A DNA stretch of 64,000 bases from Chloroflexota bacterium (GTDB lineage: Bacteria; Chloroflexota; Anaerolineae; Promineifilales; Promineifilaceae): contig JAHDEN010000006.1 in assembly GCA_020628815.1 (NCBI GenBank), forward strand, positions 1 to 64,000, in the 5' to 3' direction. Under the pieces are notes generated by a model. It saw only the letters and a program-made list of their open reading frames with translations, had not been told where the DNA came from and made no database searches. Numbering within the stretch: position 1 is the stretch's first letter; the number at the start of each line of letters is the position of its first letter. The position numbers and the translations under genes are program-made. This document shows positions 62,665-64,000 of this stretch, piece by piece.

Positions 62665-64000
62665 TTACATGCGGGCCACACCAAAGGAATTGGGAAACAG
62701 TGTTCTTCTGTTTGCTTCATCGGCCGTGGCTAACAAAAATGCCAACACCTTGCGCGTGTCACGTGGATCAATGATCCCGTCATCCATGAGCCAGCCCGAT
62801 GTGAAAAACGCATCTGACTGACTGTTGAACACCCGAATAATCTCTTTTTCCTGCGCTTCCAACATTTCTGGTGGGATGGTTTGTCCTCGGCGGGCCGCGC
62901 TCCCTTCCATCACAATGCGCATGGTGGTCGCCGCCTGTTCGCCACCCATGACACCCGTTTGAGCATTGGGCCAACTTAGCAAAAAGTCAGGCTCATACGC
63001 CCGGCCGCACATCCCATAGTTGCCCGCGCCAAAACTGGCACCAATCATCAGCGTGAATTTCGGGACGGTCGCATTGCTCACCGCCTGGATCATTTTTGAA
63101 CCGTGTTTAATCATCCCGCCCTGTTCATAAACGGTGCCAACCATGTAGCCGGTTGTGTTTTGCAAAAAGATAAGCGGGGTGTTTGACTGGCAGTTGAGCT
63201 GGATAAATTGGGCCACTTTTGTCGCCCCTTCGTTGTCGATCGGCCCGTTGTTCCCGATAAACGCGCACGGGTAGCCGTGGATGTTCGCCTGAACACAGAC
63301 GGTTGCGCTACCGTAGCGGCTCTTGAATTCGAGCAGATCAGAATCATCCACAATGCGGGCGATGACCTCTTTGACGTCGTAAGGCTGGCGATAGTCAACC
63401 GGCACAATACCGGCCAACTCATCTGCGCTGTGTCGTGGTTCTCTAAAGGATGGGGTTTGGCGTGGCTGAGCCGTTTTGGTGTGCCAGTTTAATTTTTGCA
63501 CGACCTCACGCCCCAACCGGATGCCGTCGGTGTCGTTTTCGGCCAAATATTCAACCAATCCAGAAATAGTGGCGTGCATCTCTGCTCCGCCTAAATCGGC
63601 CGCATTCGCCTCTTCACCCGTTGCCGCTTTCACCAGTGGGGGACCGGCCAAAAACGCCTGACCCCGGCCGCGCACGCCGATCACCACGTCGCTCATGCCG
63701 GGAAAATAGGCGCCACCGGCGGTTGACGAGCCGTGCAAAACGGTAATCACCGGACATCCGGCCGCGCTTAATTTAGCAAAGTTGCGGAACAGCGCACCCC
63801 CTTGAATAAACAGTTGAACCCGATATTCAAGCAGGTTGGCTCCGGCGCTTTCAACCAGATGGATAAACGGCAGTTTTTGTTCTAGCGCAATATCTTGGCA
63901 GCGTTGGATTTTGGCCCCACCAATTTCAGAGATGGCCCCTGCATTGATGCCGCTATCGGTCGCCACGATCATGCAGCGCACCCCGTTAACAAAGCCGATG
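62665..64000 (-). CDS. Acyl-CoA carboxylase beta subunit (carboxyltransferase), partial
   Basis: This frame runs off the right end, so the N-terminus lies outside the window. The 445 visible residues belong to the two-domain carboxyltransferase family of methylcrotonyl/geranyl/propionyl-CoA carboxylases. The acyl-CoA site is shown by LVESAGANLLEY, and the C-terminal half by NTTGYMVGTVYEQGGMIKHGSKM and IGASFGAGNYGMCGRAY. These match the methylcrotonyl/geranyl type rather than propionyl. It is the first gene of the block with SDR and alpha subunit. Confidence 0.92.
   Translation of the reverse strand, partial: IGFVNGVRCMIVATDSGINAGAISEIGGAKIQRCQDIALEQKLPFIHLVESAGANLLEYRVQLFIQGGALFRNFAKLSAAGCPVITVLHGSSTAGGAYFPGMSDVVIGVRGRGQAFLAGPPLVKAATGEEANAADLGGAEMHATISGLVEYLAENDTDGIRLGREVVQKLNWHTKTAQPRQTPSFREPRHSADELAGIVPVDYRQPYDVKEVIARIVDDSDLLEFKSRYGSATVCVQANIHGYPCAFIGNNGPIDNEGATKVAQFIQLNCQSNTPLIFLQNTTGYMVGTVYEQGGMIKHGSKMIQAVSNATVPKFTLMIGASFGAGNYGMCGRAYEPDFLLSWPNAQTGVMGGEQAATTMRIVMEGSAARRGQTIPPEMLEAQEKEIIRVFNSQSDAFFTSGWLMDDGIIDPRDTRKVLAFLLATADEANRRTLFPNSFGVARM

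Overview
The window looks like a piece of a bacterial chromosome of roughly balanced base composition, most plausibly from the Chloroflexota (inference). The reasons are threefold. There are secreted proteins with long Thr/Pro-rich linkers and short hydrophobic C-terminal tails containing an aromatic-(L/F)P motif. There is a Chloroflexota-style sortase next to a gingipain-like (C25) peptidase and a DUF11-repeat surface protein. The catabolic gene mix (Rieske oxygenase, MttB, GcvT-like, BKACE, AtuA, acyl-CoA carboxylases) also fits. The hexamer CGGCCG is strikingly frequent: I counted 36 copies by hand in the first 10 kb, where 2-3 would be expected at equal base composition. No rRNA, tRNA, CRISPR array, prophage or intact transposon was seen. 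Genes are tightly packed on both strands. Layout: 0-7 kb holds a biotin carboxyl carrier gene, a Rieske oxygenase, an rRNA-type methyltransferase, an acyltransferase, a membrane protein, a GcvT/DmdA-like gene and a small GNAT protein. 7.2-16.4 kb is a minus-strand cell-surface locus: a C25 peptidase, a sortase, a small anchored Pro/Thr-rich protein and a 1619-residue adhesin with six DUF11 repeats. 16.4-16.9 kb is an AT-rich gap ending in a plus-strand terminator that belongs to no visible gene. 16.9-26.7 kb carries an MFS transporter, a ClpP-like lipoprotein and a catabolic island (NMO, MttB, ketopantoate-reductase-like, FAH, PhyH, BKACE, PhzF). 26.8-28.8 kb encodes a second large secreted protein. 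29-31 kb is the glutathione-dependent formaldehyde oxidation pair (FghA and FrmA-type dehydrogenase). 31-34 kb is a MarR-PfkB-BtpA-like operon, divergent from a small membrane protein across a palindrome-rich promoter. 34-42 kb holds a vanadium-haloperoxidase-like protein, an ADP-forming acyl-CoA synthetase, an MFS transporter, a YvcK/CofD-like protein, gapA and a MazG-like hydrolase. 42-48 kb has an ABC exporter and an exopolysaccharide block (RmlA-like, degenerate CpsD-like, Wzz-like, GT4). 48-54.7 kb is mostly housekeeping: a 2-hydroxyacid dehydrogenase, folA-thyA, HAD phosphatases, a PHP phosphatase and a double-hotdog thioesterase. 54.8-64 kb has a PQQ-type sugar dehydrogenase, then an Atu/Liu-like acyl-CoA island (AtuA-like frameshifted gene, peroxiredoxin, NMO-like, biotin-dependent carboxylase alpha, SDR, carboxyltransferase beta running off the right edge). 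Working together (inference): the Rieske, GcvT-like, MttB and BKACE enzymes could take apart methylated amines such as betaine or carnitine, with FrmA/FghA removing the formaldehyde released. The Atu-like block points to branched acyl-CoA or terpenoid breakdown. The sortase locus is the best candidate for an unusual surface-assembly system. Short palindromic repeat families are scattered through intergenic regions, and two palindromes sit inside the coding sequence of the AtuA-like gene.
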